A DNA stretch of 64,000 nt, from assembly GCA_003389215.1 (NCBI GenBank), contig QQVP01000033.1, positions 1 to 64,000 of the forward strand, read 5' to 3'. This document shows positions 37,112 through 46,236 of the stretch, piece by piece (position 1 is the first letter of the stretch; every line of letters starts with the position of its first letter). The translations under genes and the position numbers were made by a program. The notes beneath the pieces are model-generated. The model was not told where the DNA came from, made no database searches, and saw only the letters and a list, made by a program, of their open reading frames with translations. This DNA comes from Planctomycetota bacterium. Its GTDB lineage: Bacteria > Planctomycetota > Planctomycetia > Pirellulales > UBA7805.

Positions 37112-37131
37112 CCTTCGGCTCCGGAGAGCAC
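37085..37131 (-). other. 3' fragment of a tRNA-Arg (CCG), probable attachment site
   Basis: On the minus strand the sequence holds the anticodon loop CTCCGGA, a variable stretch, a perfect T-arm (AGAGG-TTCGAAT-CCTCT) and the acceptor 3' strand CGGGGAT. The 5' half (acceptor 5' strand, D-arm and 5' anticodon stem) is missing, so this is not a working tRNA. A fragment starting at the anticodon loop, next to an integrase gene, is what integration into a tRNA leaves at one end of an element. Most of the 37112-37435 gap is otherwise empty. Confidence 0.7.
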
Positions 37132-37435
37132 CGAATCAGCAAGAAATCCTTGCATATCAACCCTTTACGGTTTGCACATATCGCATACTTTGCTCCATTT
37201 TGCAAGGGTTCTGTACACGATTGTGTGCATACCGCTGGACTGGATCGTTCGCCCAGCGCCGGCATTCTTACGAACCGCGCGCAGACAACACGGCGAACGA
37301 AAGTGGGCTGACTAACGACACCATTTCCGACGGGCACTTTCATTTCAGCGTTTGCCGTCGGCTCCCTTTTTCCGAGCATAAGTGGTCCGGGTGCCGCGAA
37401 TGCATGGACGGTATTCAGTCACGGGGAGGCGCCTC

Positions 37436-38689
37436 ATGACGACTTGCTCCCTCGGCCACACACCTAGCGGCCCACCGGAGTTGGTTGAACTCGCGGAGTA
37501 CGGAATCTGCGGTGGGATTCTGGGCAGGCCCGTTTCCATCGCGTTCCGTGACGTTCCGCCTGATCTTACGGCGGGGCTGTGGGGTTATCTCGCGGCCGGG
37601 ATTCCGTCAGAGCAGGTGCTCGAGGTTTGGTCTCAATCCGATGTCCGAAGACTCAATGCTCGGATCGGGAACATCCGTCTGGTGCTCGTCTACCCAAGTA
37701 ATGGACGGGGGCCCTTCACAAACACAGTCGATTGGATGATTGAACGGCGCAGAGGTATCCAACATCCATTGCCGGCGGTCTTGTCAAATTTTGACTCCCG
37801 AACAGGCGATACGCCGAACTCGACGTTGCTTGTAACGGGGTCAGCGGGATGCAACGACGGCCTGATGGCTTGGCTGAAAGAACAGGAGCAGTTCCCTGGG
37901 CCACGTACGATTGAATCCGTTCCAGAAATATCCTCAACCTGTTTGATGCGGGCGTTGCGCGAGTCCTGCCGATCAGACTCACCTCTTTCCGTGCGCGACA
38001 CCAAGATTGTCGAGGGACTAACTCTCGGAGCTGCGCTTGTAGATGCACAGTCGCGCTGCTCCAACACGCGATCAAAGAAAGCAGAGGTATCGCCGAGCCA
38101 TTACGCTGTTGTGCGGGACCTGCTTCAAAAACCATTTCTTCAATCTATAAACGAACCGCACGACGAGTTGACTTGCGCCATGGTCGCCAGAGCAAACCTT
38201 CAACTGTCCCTGTGCGCCAAAGGTACTCCTCCGAACACGAAACCCGTCGGCGCTAGGGCCGGCACCACGAGCACAACACAAACTGACAACAGCTGCCCAA
38301 AACCACCCGTTCGAATGATAACGCGGTGTTGCTTGTCTGACTTGGGCAATCCATGCAGCAATACCTTGAAGAACCTGGTCAAACAATTTGTAAAGCGTGG
38401 TGGTTCTGAAGACGTAGAGCTTCTTGGTATTTCAGAAGAAACATTCCAAGAAATACGCCGTCGATCGCGTTCCACAAAGCTTGAGGAGGAGCTAATGAAG
38501 CGTATTCCATGTTGGTCTTACAAGCAGGTTCGGACTCGCTTCGAGAACCTGCGGCGAGAAGGACTCATTGAAGTCAGCCGCTCGGCCAAGAATGGTTCGC
38601 TGGAATACCGGATTCCGGAGGAGTTGGCCGAGCAGCGCTCGCCGTTTGAACACTTGCCAGCAGTTGAAGAGGTCGAAAGGTTTATCTGA
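37436..38689 (+). CDS. unknown protein with C-terminal HTH-like end
   Basis: A 417-residue protein from ATG 37436 (GGGGAGG upstream). The N-terminal half is alpha/beta (LAEYGICGGILGRPVSIAFR and IRLVLVYPSNGRGP). The middle is Cys-containing. Near the end SYKQVRTRFENLRREGLIEV resembles a winged helix-turn-helix recognition segment. No family recognised. It precedes the clamp-loader-like gene and may regulate the element's replication genes. Confidence 0.55.
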   Translation: MTTCSLGHTPSGPPELVELAEYGICGGILGRPVSIAFRDVPPDLTAGLWGYLAAGIPSEQVLEVWSQSDVRRLNARIGNIRLVLVYPSNGRGPFTNTVDWMIERRRGIQHPLPAVLSNFDSRTGDTPNSTLLVTGSAGCNDGLMAWLKEQEQFPGPRTIESVPEISSTCLMRALRESCRSDSPLSVRDTKIVEGLTLGAALVDAQSRCSNTRSKKAEVSPSHYAVVRDLLQKPFLQSINEPHDELTCAMVARANLQLSLCAKGTPPNTKPVGARAGTTSTTQTDNSCPKPPVRMITRCCLSDLGNPCSNTLKNLVKQFVKRGGSEDVELLGISEETFQEIRRRSRSTKLEEELMKRIPCWSYKQVRTRFENLRREGLIEVSRSAKNGSLEYRIPEELAEQRSPFEHLPAVEEVERFI

Positions 38690-38814
38690 TCGGCCATCAT
38701 GCATTCCATTGAATGCCTTCGGCCTGCCCGGGCGCGAGGGCAAACCGAACGTGTTGCGCGCTTTCAGCTTGCGTTGTGCTGGGTGTGCGTGTGCCCATAA
38801 AGTAGGAGAAGAAT

Positions 38815-39573
38815 ATGAATTCCGAAGAAATCAGAAAATGGCGGCCAGCTCGATTCTGCGATTTTGTGGGTGCGACGAATCAGCGCCGTATTGCACGCGT
38901 ACAAAGACTGTTACGCAGGGGGCGTCTGCCTTCGCCGCTATTGCTTGTTGGGATCTTTGGCTATGGCAAAACGTCCCTCGCCCGTCTGCTTTTTAGGTCG
39001 CTTTGCTGCGAAGACCGCGATCCCTCAACTTCCGATCCATGCAACGTCTGCCAACAGTGTGTTTGCACGGGCAGACTTTATCAAGGATATGGAAATCCCT
39101 ATCGGCGTTACGAGTACGACTGCACGTCAATGTCTCGCTCCGAGTTAATCCAGACGTTGAGGGAGGATCTAGATGACAACAGGTTCGACAAACCCGCGAT
39201 ATTCATGGACGAGCTCCATCATTTTCACGAAAAGCGCATGCAGGAGCCGCTCTTGAAGTTTGTCGAGGATTTTCACGGCATATTTGTCGCAGCAATCATG
39301 GAGGATCGCCTTGAAGAGGTGATTCCGCCGCTACGAGAGCGCTTTGAGACTCTTCACTTGGTGCCCCCTTCGTCCGATGAGATTTCCAAATTCTTCGAAC
39401 AGAAGATGCGTGAGTGGGACATCCTATCCCAACCTGGTGTGATTCCGCACATGGTGTCTCAGTCTGGCACTAGCTTTCGAATCTGTCAAAAAATCATCGC
39501 TGCTGCTGCTGAGGAAGAGGATCGGACACTCTCAGCCGAACTCGTTGATGACATGCTTGGCCTTGCTGTATGA
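38815..39573 (+). CDS. clamp-loader-like AAA+ ATPase (DnaX/RFC type)
   Basis: A 252-residue protein that reads like the ATPase part of DNA polymerase III gamma or RFC: KWRPARFCDFVGATNQRRIA, Walker A LVGIFGYGKTSLARLL, a zinc knuckle CNVCQQC with CTG after it, and Walker B AIFMDELHHFH. An arginine-finger segment (PPLRERFETLHLVPP) follows. It is far shorter than DnaX and lacks the tau domains. A dedicated loader next to a primase-like gene suggests replication or repair of the mobile element. It overlaps the next frame by ATGA. Confidence 0.8.
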   Translation: MNSEEIRKWRPARFCDFVGATNQRRIARVQRLLRRGRLPSPLLLVGIFGYGKTSLARLLFRSLCCEDRDPSTSDPCNVCQQCVCTGRLYQGYGNPYRRYEYDCTSMSRSELIQTLREDLDDNRFDKPAIFMDELHHFHEKRMQEPLLKFVEDFHGIFVAAIMEDRLEEVIPPLRERFETLHLVPPSSDEISKFFEQKMREWDILSQPGVIPHMVSQSGTSFRICQKIIAAAAEEEDRTLSAELVDDMLGLAV

Positions 39574-39815
39574 CAGTTGCGAATCGGGCTAATCCAAATA
39601 CATTGCCAGCGCTCGACTTATTTAAGAAATGGCGGGCCGCCGGACCTCGAAGAACAAATGTCAGTCAGAGCGATTCGGACCGACCGGGTAGTGTAACAAA
39701 TCGAACAAGTTTCTCGTTCGTTACACCATCCAATGTGTTAGGTCATGATCGCACCCGTGAGGCCGACCAATCCGTCGAGCAGGGCTGCCGACCGCCGGCA
39801 GCTGCTCGGACATGA
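39570..39815 (+). CDS. possible small coupled protein
   Basis: An 81-codon frame whose ATG overlaps the stop of the clamp-loader gene (ATGA) and whose end overlaps the primase gene by 71 bases. It has no recognised motif; the middle is Ser/Thr-rich. Only the translational coupling supports it. Confidence 0.3.
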   Translation: MTVANRANPNTLPALDLFKKWRAAGPRRTNVSQSDSDRPGSVTNRTSFSFVTPSNVLGHDRTREADQSVEQGCRPPAAART

Positions 39816-41997
39816 ACAAGAGTTCGATCACTTCAAGGAGCTGTTTGTCCCCAGGCATACGCCATACATCTCCCAGCTGGCAATCGATGGGGCTCGCCAA
39901 GGTTGGTCGACCGTGAATCATCGCCTGCGGGATGACGACCTCGTCCGGCACTTGTTGGGTGATCGGGTTCCCTCGGGGAATACCAAGTGGGTAGGCGTTT
40001 TCGGTTGGGAGAAGACCAAGTATGTCGCCATCGACGTCGATCTTCGCGGCGACCATCCCGATTTTGAATTGCGTTGCTGGAAGGTGAAGAAGATCCTCGC
40101 CCGGCTTGGAATCCGGAACGAGTGTCTGCTTGAATCACCGTCACCGTCCGGGGGCCGGCATTACTACTTCTTCCTTTATCAGCGAGTCGACCTGTTCCAT
40201 GTCAGGAACGTGCTCAGCGTGGCAGGCCTCGACCATTTGCCGGGTCAACATGAAGTCTTCCCGTCAGCGACAAACGCTATCCGACTGCCGTTCGGTCACC
40301 TCCCCAATCAGGATCCGGACCCCGACCTTTGGATTCGCACGACGCGAGACTTGATGGAGGGTCGCATTCCCCGTGTAAATTGGAAGCGCTGCGTGGCTCG
40401 CGCAGAAAGAATCCTCGGCCAGAATCCTCCGGCCTGGCTATGCCGGTCAGGGCGCGAGCCCGGGCCTGCTCAAAAATCTGCCGATCGACTCGACAGGGCG
40501 AACGCGTGCCGGCGTCGTAGCTCTCCACACGTCGATCAGGTGGCTCCTTCAACAAGTGCGAATGACCGATACCGCGAGTTGCTTATACGTGGAGTTCGAA
40601 CTACCAATGAGGCCGAGGAGTTTATGCAGCTCGGCATTCAGGCGGCGGGTACTCGGGTAGAGGCGACCAAGCACATTGCCTGGCATCTGATCTTTGCACA
40701 AAGAATGGGAGAGCAAGAGGCCGCAGATTTCCTAGTGGAGTGGGTCTACCGAACGGGTCATGCCTCCTCGCAAGATGTCCGTGCCGACTTAGCTGGCGGC
40801 ATACGCAGGGTTGAAGCGCAGACCCGTGACATAGTTGCGTGGTACGTTCTCCAACGCGGTAACGATGGCTCCTCGGGACCAGCGGCACCTCCGAAGCAGT
40901 TTGCACCGGCCGAACTGGATCGCATCGCCGGTGCGTCGTTCCGCGTCGCTAAACGCTTGCGGAAGCTTCAGGCTTTGTTTGGTTTGAACCTCCTTCGGCT
41001 TGCCAAGGCATGTGGCAAGTACATCGGCGATCACTGGGAGATCCGGGCGGCGACGAAGGAAGTACTTCGCACATGGAGAGGTTGTAGCGGGATGCGATAC
41101 AAAGAGAGGCTTGATGCCGCATGCGAAGCGGGACTGATCTCTGTCGTCAAGAACAGCTGGCACAACCCACGGGGACCGGGACGGGCCCGAACCTTTGGCG
41201 TGCACGTTTCCAAGGTATCTGAGGCCGAACAGGTATTCTCTTACAACGAGGCCGTAGATTATCTCAACGATCGGATTGAAAAGTGGAACGCCAGCCCTTG
41301 CGATAAGCAATTCGTTGGTGCCGAAAGTGACACGGAATTTAGGATTGTCTCCCTGAAAGGGAAACATCCAGATAGTTCAGCCAACGAACCGGAAACAGAT
41401 TCAGTATCACAAGGAAGAGAATCCACTAACCAGCACATAACCCCACCGGCCAAACAAGACGATGAAAGCAACGCTCAACCCCAGATGCGAAACGGTCAGG
41501 AGCGTCAACATTCGGGGAGTGCCCAACGACCTGTACTGGAAGATCATCGAGGCCGCTCCGACCAACGGCCCAACGATCCAGGCCTACGTCATTCGACTGC
41601 TGGCCAAGAGCCAGCCGATGTCGCAGCGGCGATCCCAGGATCCACAGGAAACGACCATCCCGATCCGGACCTGGAATCTCAACATTCGGAACGTCCCCGA
41701 ACACATCTGGTGTCACGCTCGTCGGAACGCGGCCGCATCGCGGATGCGCTTCAGAGACTACGTGATCGAGCTGCTCAGGAGGGCTACGACTCCGAGTCGT
41801 TCCAACGAAGTCTGCGGCTCATTGAACAGATCGTAAACGACCCCACCTGCCCACCGTGCGAACGGCAACTCCTGCTCAGCGATCCCCACGACCTGAACGA
41901 ACACGACCAGCGGCGCCGCACCTTCCTAATCGCTGAACACCGCTCCCTTCAGTACCAGCTGAATCCTCGGGAACCTCCATCGATGATCGCGAGCTGA
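39745..41997 (+). CDS. primase-polymerase-like protein (AEP superfamily)
   Basis: A 750-residue protein. The N-terminal 230 residues carry archaeo-eukaryotic primase-like features: YVAIDVDLRGDHP (acidic pair of motif I), ECLLESPSPSGGRHYYFFLY (motif II, S-G-G-R-H) and ATNAIRLPFGHL. A helical middle (EAEEFMQLGIQAAGTRVEAT...) and a winged-helix-like part follow. The last 175 residues are low-complexity and overlap a ribbon-helix-helix gene in another frame, so the native end is uncertain. With the clamp-loader-like gene it suggests element-encoded DNA synthesis. Related AEP proteins occur in TOTE-type and plasmid replication modules. Confidence 0.75.
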   Translation: MIAPVRPTNPSSRAADRRQLLGHEQEFDHFKELFVPRHTPYISQLAIDGARQGWSTVNHRLRDDDLVRHLLGDRVPSGNTKWVGVFGWEKTKYVAIDVDLRGDHPDFELRCWKVKKILARLGIRNECLLESPSPSGGRHYYFFLYQRVDLFHVRNVLSVAGLDHLPGQHEVFPSATNAIRLPFGHLPNQDPDPDLWIRTTRDLMEGRIPRVNWKRCVARAERILGQNPPAWLCRSGREPGPAQKSADRLDRANACRRRSSPHVDQVAPSTSANDRYRELLIRGVRTTNEAEEFMQLGIQAAGTRVEATKHIAWHLIFAQRMGEQEAADFLVEWVYRTGHASSQDVRADLAGGIRRVEAQTRDIVAWYVLQRGNDGSSGPAAPPKQFAPAELDRIAGASFRVAKRLRKLQALFGLNLLRLAKACGKYIGDHWEIRAATKEVLRTWRGCSGMRYKERLDAACEAGLISVVKNSWHNPRGPGRARTFGVHVSKVSEAEQVFSYNEAVDYLNDRIEKWNASPCDKQFVGAESDTEFRIVSLKGKHPDSSANEPETDSVSQGRESTNQHITPPAKQDDESNAQPQMRNGQERQHSGSAQRPVLEDHRGRSDQRPNDPGLRHSTAGQEPADVAAAIPGSTGNDHPDPDLESQHSERPRTHLVSRSSERGRIADALQRLRDRAAQEGYDSESFQRSLRLIEQIVNDPTCPPCERQLLLSDPHDLNEHDQRRRTFLIAEHRSLQYQLNPREPPSMIAS
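41462..41836 (+). CDS. tandem ribbon-helix-helix protein overlapping the primase end
   Basis: A 124-residue frame, in another frame of the primase gene, with two FitA/Arc-like ribbon-helix-helix units: SVNIRGVPNDLYWKIIEAAP...IQAYVIRLLA, then WNLNIRNVPEHIWCHARRNA...FRDYVIELLR. Such units are DNA-binding antitoxins or repressors, and two matching copies are unlikely to arise by chance. The overlapping primase frame is low-complexity here, so this frame is probably the conserved one. A toxin partner is not visible. Confidence 0.65.
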   Translation: MKATLNPRCETVRSVNIRGVPNDLYWKIIEAAPTNGPTIQAYVIRLLAKSQPMSQRRSQDPQETTIPIRTWNLNIRNVPEHIWCHARRNAAASRMRFRDYVIELLRRATTPSRSNEVCGSLNRS

Positions 41998-42095
41998 GGG
42001 AAACCTGCTGCCCGCGATCCAGCGATCGTACAAAGTGTGGTACGATCGGTTCTCTTGGCGGCACTACGCCCGAGTGACAGTAAGTGAGGTGATTC

Positions 42096-42824
42096 GTGAC
42101 GCTGGACAACGAAGCGAAAGAACGGATTCGAGAAACCGTCCGAACGATGCGTCAATCACTGCGTACGCTGGACAGTGCGTTTCAAGAGTTCGTAACGACA
42201 GTACTCGGGGCGATAGATGCAGATTCGGAAACCGAATTATCGCTGACGTGGCACGGCCCGTACTCATTCGGCCAGAGCCAGGATGCCCTGAGGTTTCGAG
42301 GCAGTGAATACCGAGACACCGGGGGACTATACCTGTGGACCTATCGTTTCGGCGACGAGTATCGAGTCAACTACGTCGGAAAGACGAAGAATTTCCACAA
42401 CCGATTTACGGCCGAACTCCGATATTCCCGTAACGGCAAGTCCGAAAAGGGCCGATTTGCGTGTGACGCCCTAATCGATTGGGACCGCTTCCTCAGCGAG
42501 GGGGTTCGTGTCGTTGTCAACGAGCGTCCCACCAAGGAAGAACTATCGCGAGCTCGTCCTGAAATTGACCGAACGCTAGATGCCTGCCGAGTATTCGTGA
42601 GCGTGATGGGGACAAAGCAGCAAAGCTGGACCGAATTCGCCCTGACCAAATATCTCTGGGAACGCTACGGCGAAATCATGCATCATCCAGCGAACGGTGA
42701 CGTGCCTCGGGTGTTGCGGAACGGCCCACCTGCCGACTTACCAAAGGCACTGGTGATCAAGAGCACCTTCGAGTCCGGGGAAAACGTACGGGGGCTGTCT
42801 GAACCGGTGCGTTGCTCCGGGTGA
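42096..42824 (+). CDS. GIY-YIG-like nuclease
   Basis: A 242-residue protein from GTG 42096 (AGTGAGG upstream). Residues about 75-102 read GGLYLWTYRFGDEYRVNYVG then KTKNFHNRF, a GIY-YIG core in which GLY and YVG stand for the name motifs and the Arg after HN is catalytic. The rest is helical and charged. It could be a restriction or homing-type nuclease of the element. No methyltransferase is nearby. Confidence 0.72.
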   Translation: MTLDNEAKERIRETVRTMRQSLRTLDSAFQEFVTTVLGAIDADSETELSLTWHGPYSFGQSQDALRFRGSEYRDTGGLYLWTYRFGDEYRVNYVGKTKNFHNRFTAELRYSRNGKSEKGRFACDALIDWDRFLSEGVRVVVNERPTKEELSRARPEIDRTLDACRVFVSVMGTKQQSWTEFALTKYLWERYGEIMHHPANGDVPRVLRNGPPADLPKALVIKSTFESGENVRGLSEPVRCSG

Positions 42825-43080
42825 TGCGGACGATCACCCGCTTCATCGCAACCTGGTCTTTTCGTATCGACATTCTCAGTTGATGCCCACCCTCCGCTGT
42901 CTCCACCATTCAGAGAGCCAGCAGCGCGACGAGTAACAACTGTTACACGGGAGCGTTGCCAGACATTGCCCGAGGCAACTCTTGGTTGAGTGAACCTAGC
43001 GATGTAGCTCAACCAAAGCTCGGACTGCCGCTCCTTCGTGTGCAGGTACTCTTTTTTGTTCCCAGGTAGGAGAATTAAAA

Positions 43081-43599
43081 ATGACCGTCGAAGTGACCAC
43101 TGATATTCCGTCCGACCAACAACAAGAAATCTCAACCCAGCGTGAGGAGCTTCGGCAAATTGCCGAAAGCACCAAGGAGTTCGCAAAAGAGGTTTGCCGA
43201 CTCCCATACTACTTCTTTCTGGGATACCGAAATGAACTGAATGCCTGGTGTGATAAGGCGGACGAACTAGATGACGACTTTCAAGATTTCGTGGAAACAT
43301 TAGACGCGACTAGCAAACTAGGTCCTGGCTCAAAACTGACCGAGCAACAGTTTCGAAGAGTCGCAAAACAGCTGTCTGCATTGGTGACCCGCACGCAAGA
43401 GATATGGTCAGAAGCTCAGGATCGTCGGGACGCAGCCGAACAGTACTGCGGGGAATTAGACATGGGCTACGAGAATTTGGAATGGATAACTGAGCACACA
43501 CCCATCGCACGAGGTCGCCTTGAAGAGTTGGCGGCTGGCGGGAGCCCGGATGACCCGTCGCGGAAGTCCGCCGGGCCGAGCTGCGGAATCGGCGAGTGA
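43081..43599 (+). CDS. unknown Glu/Gln-rich helical protein
   Basis: A 172-residue, mostly helical, charged protein (STKEFAKEVCRLPYYFFLGY near the start). AGGAG lies upstream of the ATG. Its stop overlaps a possible start of the next gene (GTGATG). No family recognised. The helical composition suggests a coiled coil or scaffold. Confidence 0.55.
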   Translation: MTVEVTTDIPSDQQQEISTQREELRQIAESTKEFAKEVCRLPYYFFLGYRNELNAWCDKADELDDDFQDFVETLDATSKLGPGSKLTEQQFRRVAKQLSALVTRTQEIWSEAQDRRDAAEQYCGELDMGYENLEWITEHTPIARGRLEELAAGGSPDDPSRKSAGPSCGIGE

Positions 43600-43658
43600 T
43601 GCCACCTTCTCAGGCGAGTATTTCAAATTCACCTTCAACTAAACAAGGCATTTTTCAA

Positions 43659-44249
43659 ATGAACTTTCGACTTGACTTGACAGAAGACGGAAACCTCTTG
43701 GCCGACAAGAGGTCACGCAAATCTTTGAAAATACTTGCCAAACGCTGGTCCGGGGTCTTGAAGAGGCCTGTGAGCGAAAGGCAGGCCGGTATCGCCCTGT
43801 TTCTTTCGAATCCAATGACAACCCGAGAAGATTGTAGTGAGCGGGACTTCCGAACGGATTTGACTTGGGTGCTAGATCGTACCGATCGAGCGCCAGATGA
43901 ACCGATCACTCCGCAGGAAATCGCAGAAATGGTGAGTGGTCGTTGCTGGACTTTCGGCCCGAATGGGTGCACGTTCCCACAAGAAGCACTCTCGACGTTT
44001 CAAAGCCTCGTTGGACCACTGCAACAGAAGTTTAATCTCCCAATCGAATGGCATCACGTTGCCATGGCCCTGTGGTGGGCGGTCGACAACGGGTCAGTTC
44101 ACAATGTTTCCTCCCTTGACGATGACGAGCTTAAGAATGTTGTCGCGACTGCCCTCAAAGACCTCTGCAAAGAGCACGGCGGACTCCCGCGGACGAGAAT
44201 GGAGGGAGAGGATGATGGTTCTGCAGTTATTGAAATCAGCATTGAATAA
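43659..44249 (+). CDS. unknown protein sharing a domain with 46221-46643
   Basis: A 196-residue protein from ATG 43659; GTG 43596 or ATG 43599, coupled to the previous stop, would add about 21 residues. Residues about 30-85 (LKRPVSERQAGIALFLSNPM...VLDRTDRAPDEPITPQEIAE) match the core of the protein at 46221-46643 (GRPVTDDQLATALFLTPSNQ...PNRPLQLEEI). Family unknown. The end is acidic and slightly hydrophobic (DDGSAVIEISIE). Confidence 0.6.
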   Translation: MNFRLDLTEDGNLLADKRSRKSLKILAKRWSGVLKRPVSERQAGIALFLSNPMTTREDCSERDFRTDLTWVLDRTDRAPDEPITPQEIAEMVSGRCWTFGPNGCTFPQEALSTFQSLVGPLQQKFNLPIEWHHVAMALWWAVDNGSVHNVSSLDDDELKNVVATALKDLCKEHGGLPRTRMEGEDDGSAVIEISIE

Positions 44250-44386
44250 TCTAACAGCGATTCTGTGTGAGTACGCGTTTTAGCGAACCCTGTATCGATG
44301 TCGAGAAGGCAGTCCAAGAAATTGACCAGCTTCGATTATCGTTCGCCAGTTTGGCTTACAACAACGTTACTGAAATCCAAGCGGTC

Positions 44387-44411
44387 AAAATCCGCGGATA
44401 GAGATCGGCTC
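44387..44411 (+). repeat. intergenic repeat, partial copy 1
   Basis: AATCCGCGGATAGAGATCGG occurs here and, with few changes, at the ends of the longer copies at 45866 and 46679. Only the 3' end is recognisable. It lies between two orphan genes, upstream of 44489-44986. Nothing else is called in the 44250-44488 gap. Confidence 0.5.
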
Positions 44412-44488
44412 TATATCGGGCTACTACAACCTCTACGCGGAGGGCGATTCCGCAATCAAAGAGACCCCATAGGAGCCCCGTAACACCC

Positions 44489-44986
44489 ATGTCCCGCGAG
44501 CTAAAACGATTCCTGTTTGACCGCTACGGCGGTTTCGCCAACAAGAAGCTGAAGGATGTCGAACGCGACGAGGCCTTCCAGATCGACGACTTCGGCCCGG
44601 AAGACAGATACCATCTCTGTTGCCACATCCAATTGCGGGTCAACGGCGACAACGCCTTCGAGCTATCGCTGGAAAACATCCCCACCAACCGCGAGCTTTC
44701 TGAACTCATCGCATTGCGTGGCCCGAACATCGCCGACGGCGACTTCGGCACGAACATCTCTCTGCAGCTGAATCTTGCCGACATCGGGTTCCTCCGAGAT
44801 CTCGCCCGAGTCGTACGTCGTATCACCCGCCGAGGGCAAAGATACAACAATCCAAACTGGAAATGGGTCTGTCGCCGCACCGGCGAATCGCTGGAACGCC
44901 TGGCTAGATATCTCGAAGCGTACCAAAGAAGACGGCCAGCGATACCAGATGAGGACGATCTCTTTGCCCTGCTGCGCGAGGAGTAG
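44489..44986 (+). CDS. unknown protein upstream of the DUF5131 gene
   Basis: A 165-residue alpha/beta protein (HIQLRVNGDNAFELSLENIP near the start, then a basic helical half). AGGAG lies upstream, 13 bases from the ATG. It is followed by the DUF5131-like gene, with which it may form a pair. No family recognised. Confidence 0.55.
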   Translation: MSRELKRFLFDRYGGFANKKLKDVERDEAFQIDDFGPEDRYHLCCHIQLRVNGDNAFELSLENIPTNRELSELIALRGPNIADGDFGTNISLQLNLADIGFLRDLARVVRRITRRGQRYNNPNWKWVCRRTGESLERLARYLEAYQRRRPAIPDEDDLFALLREE

Positions 44987-45056
44987 GGTCGTGTGCAAGC
45001 TATGAAAAACACTGGCTGCAAAATGAATTCCGGGTTCTTTTATCGAGGAGCGCACC

Positions 45057-45845
45057 GTGGCACAAAACTCTTCAATCGAATGGACTGAGGCGACGTGGAA
45101 CCCAACAACCGGTTGCACCAAGATCAGTCCTGGCTGCAGTCATTGTTATGCAGAGCGGATGGCGTTTCGCCTCCGGCGCATGGGCCAACCGCGGTACCGG
45201 AACGCCTTCCGGCTGACCCTGCAAGAGGATCTGGTCGAGCGACCGCTCCACTGGAAGAAGCCCCGATTGATCTTCGTCAACTCGATGAGCGACCTCTTCC
45301 ACGTCGACGTGCCCGCGGAGTTCGTCCAGCGATGCTTCAACGTCATGCAACAGGCCAGCCAACACGTATTCCAGCTACTCACTAAGCGACCTGAGCGTGC
45401 CGCTGAAATGGCCGAAAAATTGTGCTGGAGCCACAACGTCTGGTTGGGCACGAGTGTCGAATCCCAGCGATACACCGGTCGCATTGCCGCACTTCGGGAT
45501 ATTCCTGCTGCCGTTCGATTTCTCTCACTGGAGCCATTGCTGGGCCCAATCGATCCGTTGCCTCTCGATGGGATCCAGTGGGTGATTGCCGGTGGGGAGT
45601 CGGGCCCCGGGGCACGCCCCATGCAGCCAGAATGGGTTCGCCAAATCCGCGACGAGTGTACCACCATGGAGGTTCCGTTCTTCTTCAAGCAGTGGGGCGC
45701 CTTTGGCCCCGATGGCGTCCGAAGATCGAAGAAAGCGAACGGTCGTGAGTTGGACGGGCAGGTGTGGAACGAAATGCCAAGTGCGGCGGCCGAGCACCGT
45801 TCGAGCATACCGATTGTGACGCCACCTCTTGATCGAATTCGATAG
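45057..45845 (+). CDS. DUF5131 (phage Gp37/Gp68-like) protein
   Basis: A 262-residue protein from GTG 45057. The Cys cluster [16 protein letters not shown] (Cys20, Cys27, Cys30) and the surrounding [14 protein letters not shown] are the signature of the Gp37/Gp68 family, which looks radical-SAM-like. [32 protein letters not shown] and [13 protein letters not shown] follow. The family is often found on phages and next to the three-Cys-motif partner protein TcmP. No TcmP was identified here. The reaction is unknown. Confidence 0.9.
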   Translation: MAQNSSIEWTEATWNPTTGCTKISPGCSHCYAERMAFRLRRMGQPRYRNAFRLTLQEDLVERPLHWKKPRLIFVNSMSDLFHVDVPAEFVQRCFNVMQQASQHVFQLLTKRPERAAEMAEKLCWSHNVWLGTSVESQRYTGRIAALRDIPAAVRFLSLEPLLGPIDPLPLDGIQWVIAGGESGPGARPMQPEWVRQIRDECTTMEVPFFFKQWGAFGPDGVRRSKKANGRELDGQVWNEMPSAAAEHRSSIPIVTPPLDRIR

Positions 45846-45865
45846 AAATCGCCGTCGGTGGCAGG

Positions 45866-45972
45866 AAAAAACAGAACAGCGTCGTCGACAATCAATGAGA
45901 TTGGCTCTTATCAACCGTATTGGAAACAGGCGATCAAAGATCCCGCGGATAGAGATCGGCCTTATGCAAAGC
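45866..45972 (+). repeat. intergenic repeat, copy 2
   Basis: About 107 bases with CAGCGTCGTCGACAATCAAT and GAGATTGGCTCT near the start and CCGCGGATAGAGATCGGC near the end. The copy at 46679 matches both ends. It overlaps the end of nothing recognisable and lies before the gene at 46015. Function unknown; it may be a recombination site or part of an RNA. Confidence 0.6.
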
Positions 45973-46014
45973 CACCAGGAGTTCAAGAACAGAATCAGTC
46001 AGGAGCGTCACAAT

Positions 46015-46236
46015 ATGAACCCCGCCAAGAATGACTCGGCTGCAGAACAAGCGGAGGCGGGCTTCCGAGAACTGCTCGAGGGCTCAACCTGCCCAACGGA
46101 AGAGGATCTAGAAGCCGGTATCCTCAGTGAGCCGGTAGAAGAAAGCGCTTTGACGTCGCGAGACCGTGATAGAAAACATGATTACCCACTTCAACGTTTC
46201 CCAACCCAGGAGAAAACACGATGGCTCTCGAACTGA
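46015..46236 (+). CDS. small acidic orphan protein
   Basis: A 73-residue protein from ATG 46015, nine bases after AGGAG. It is Glu-rich at the start and basic at the end. It overlaps the next gene by 16 bases. No family recognised. Confidence 0.5.
   Translation: MNPAKNDSAAEQAEAGFRELLEGSTCPTEEDLEAGILSEPVEESALTSRDRDRKHDYPLQRFPTQEKTRWLSN

Noticed and set aside
36993..37131. Functional tRNA-Arg gene
   Set aside because: Only the part from the anticodon loop to the acceptor 3' strand is present; the 5' side does not pair with it.
45866..46236. 135-residue frame starting at 45829
   Set aside because: Its first half runs through an intergenic repeat; the ATG at 46015 with AGGAG is a better start.
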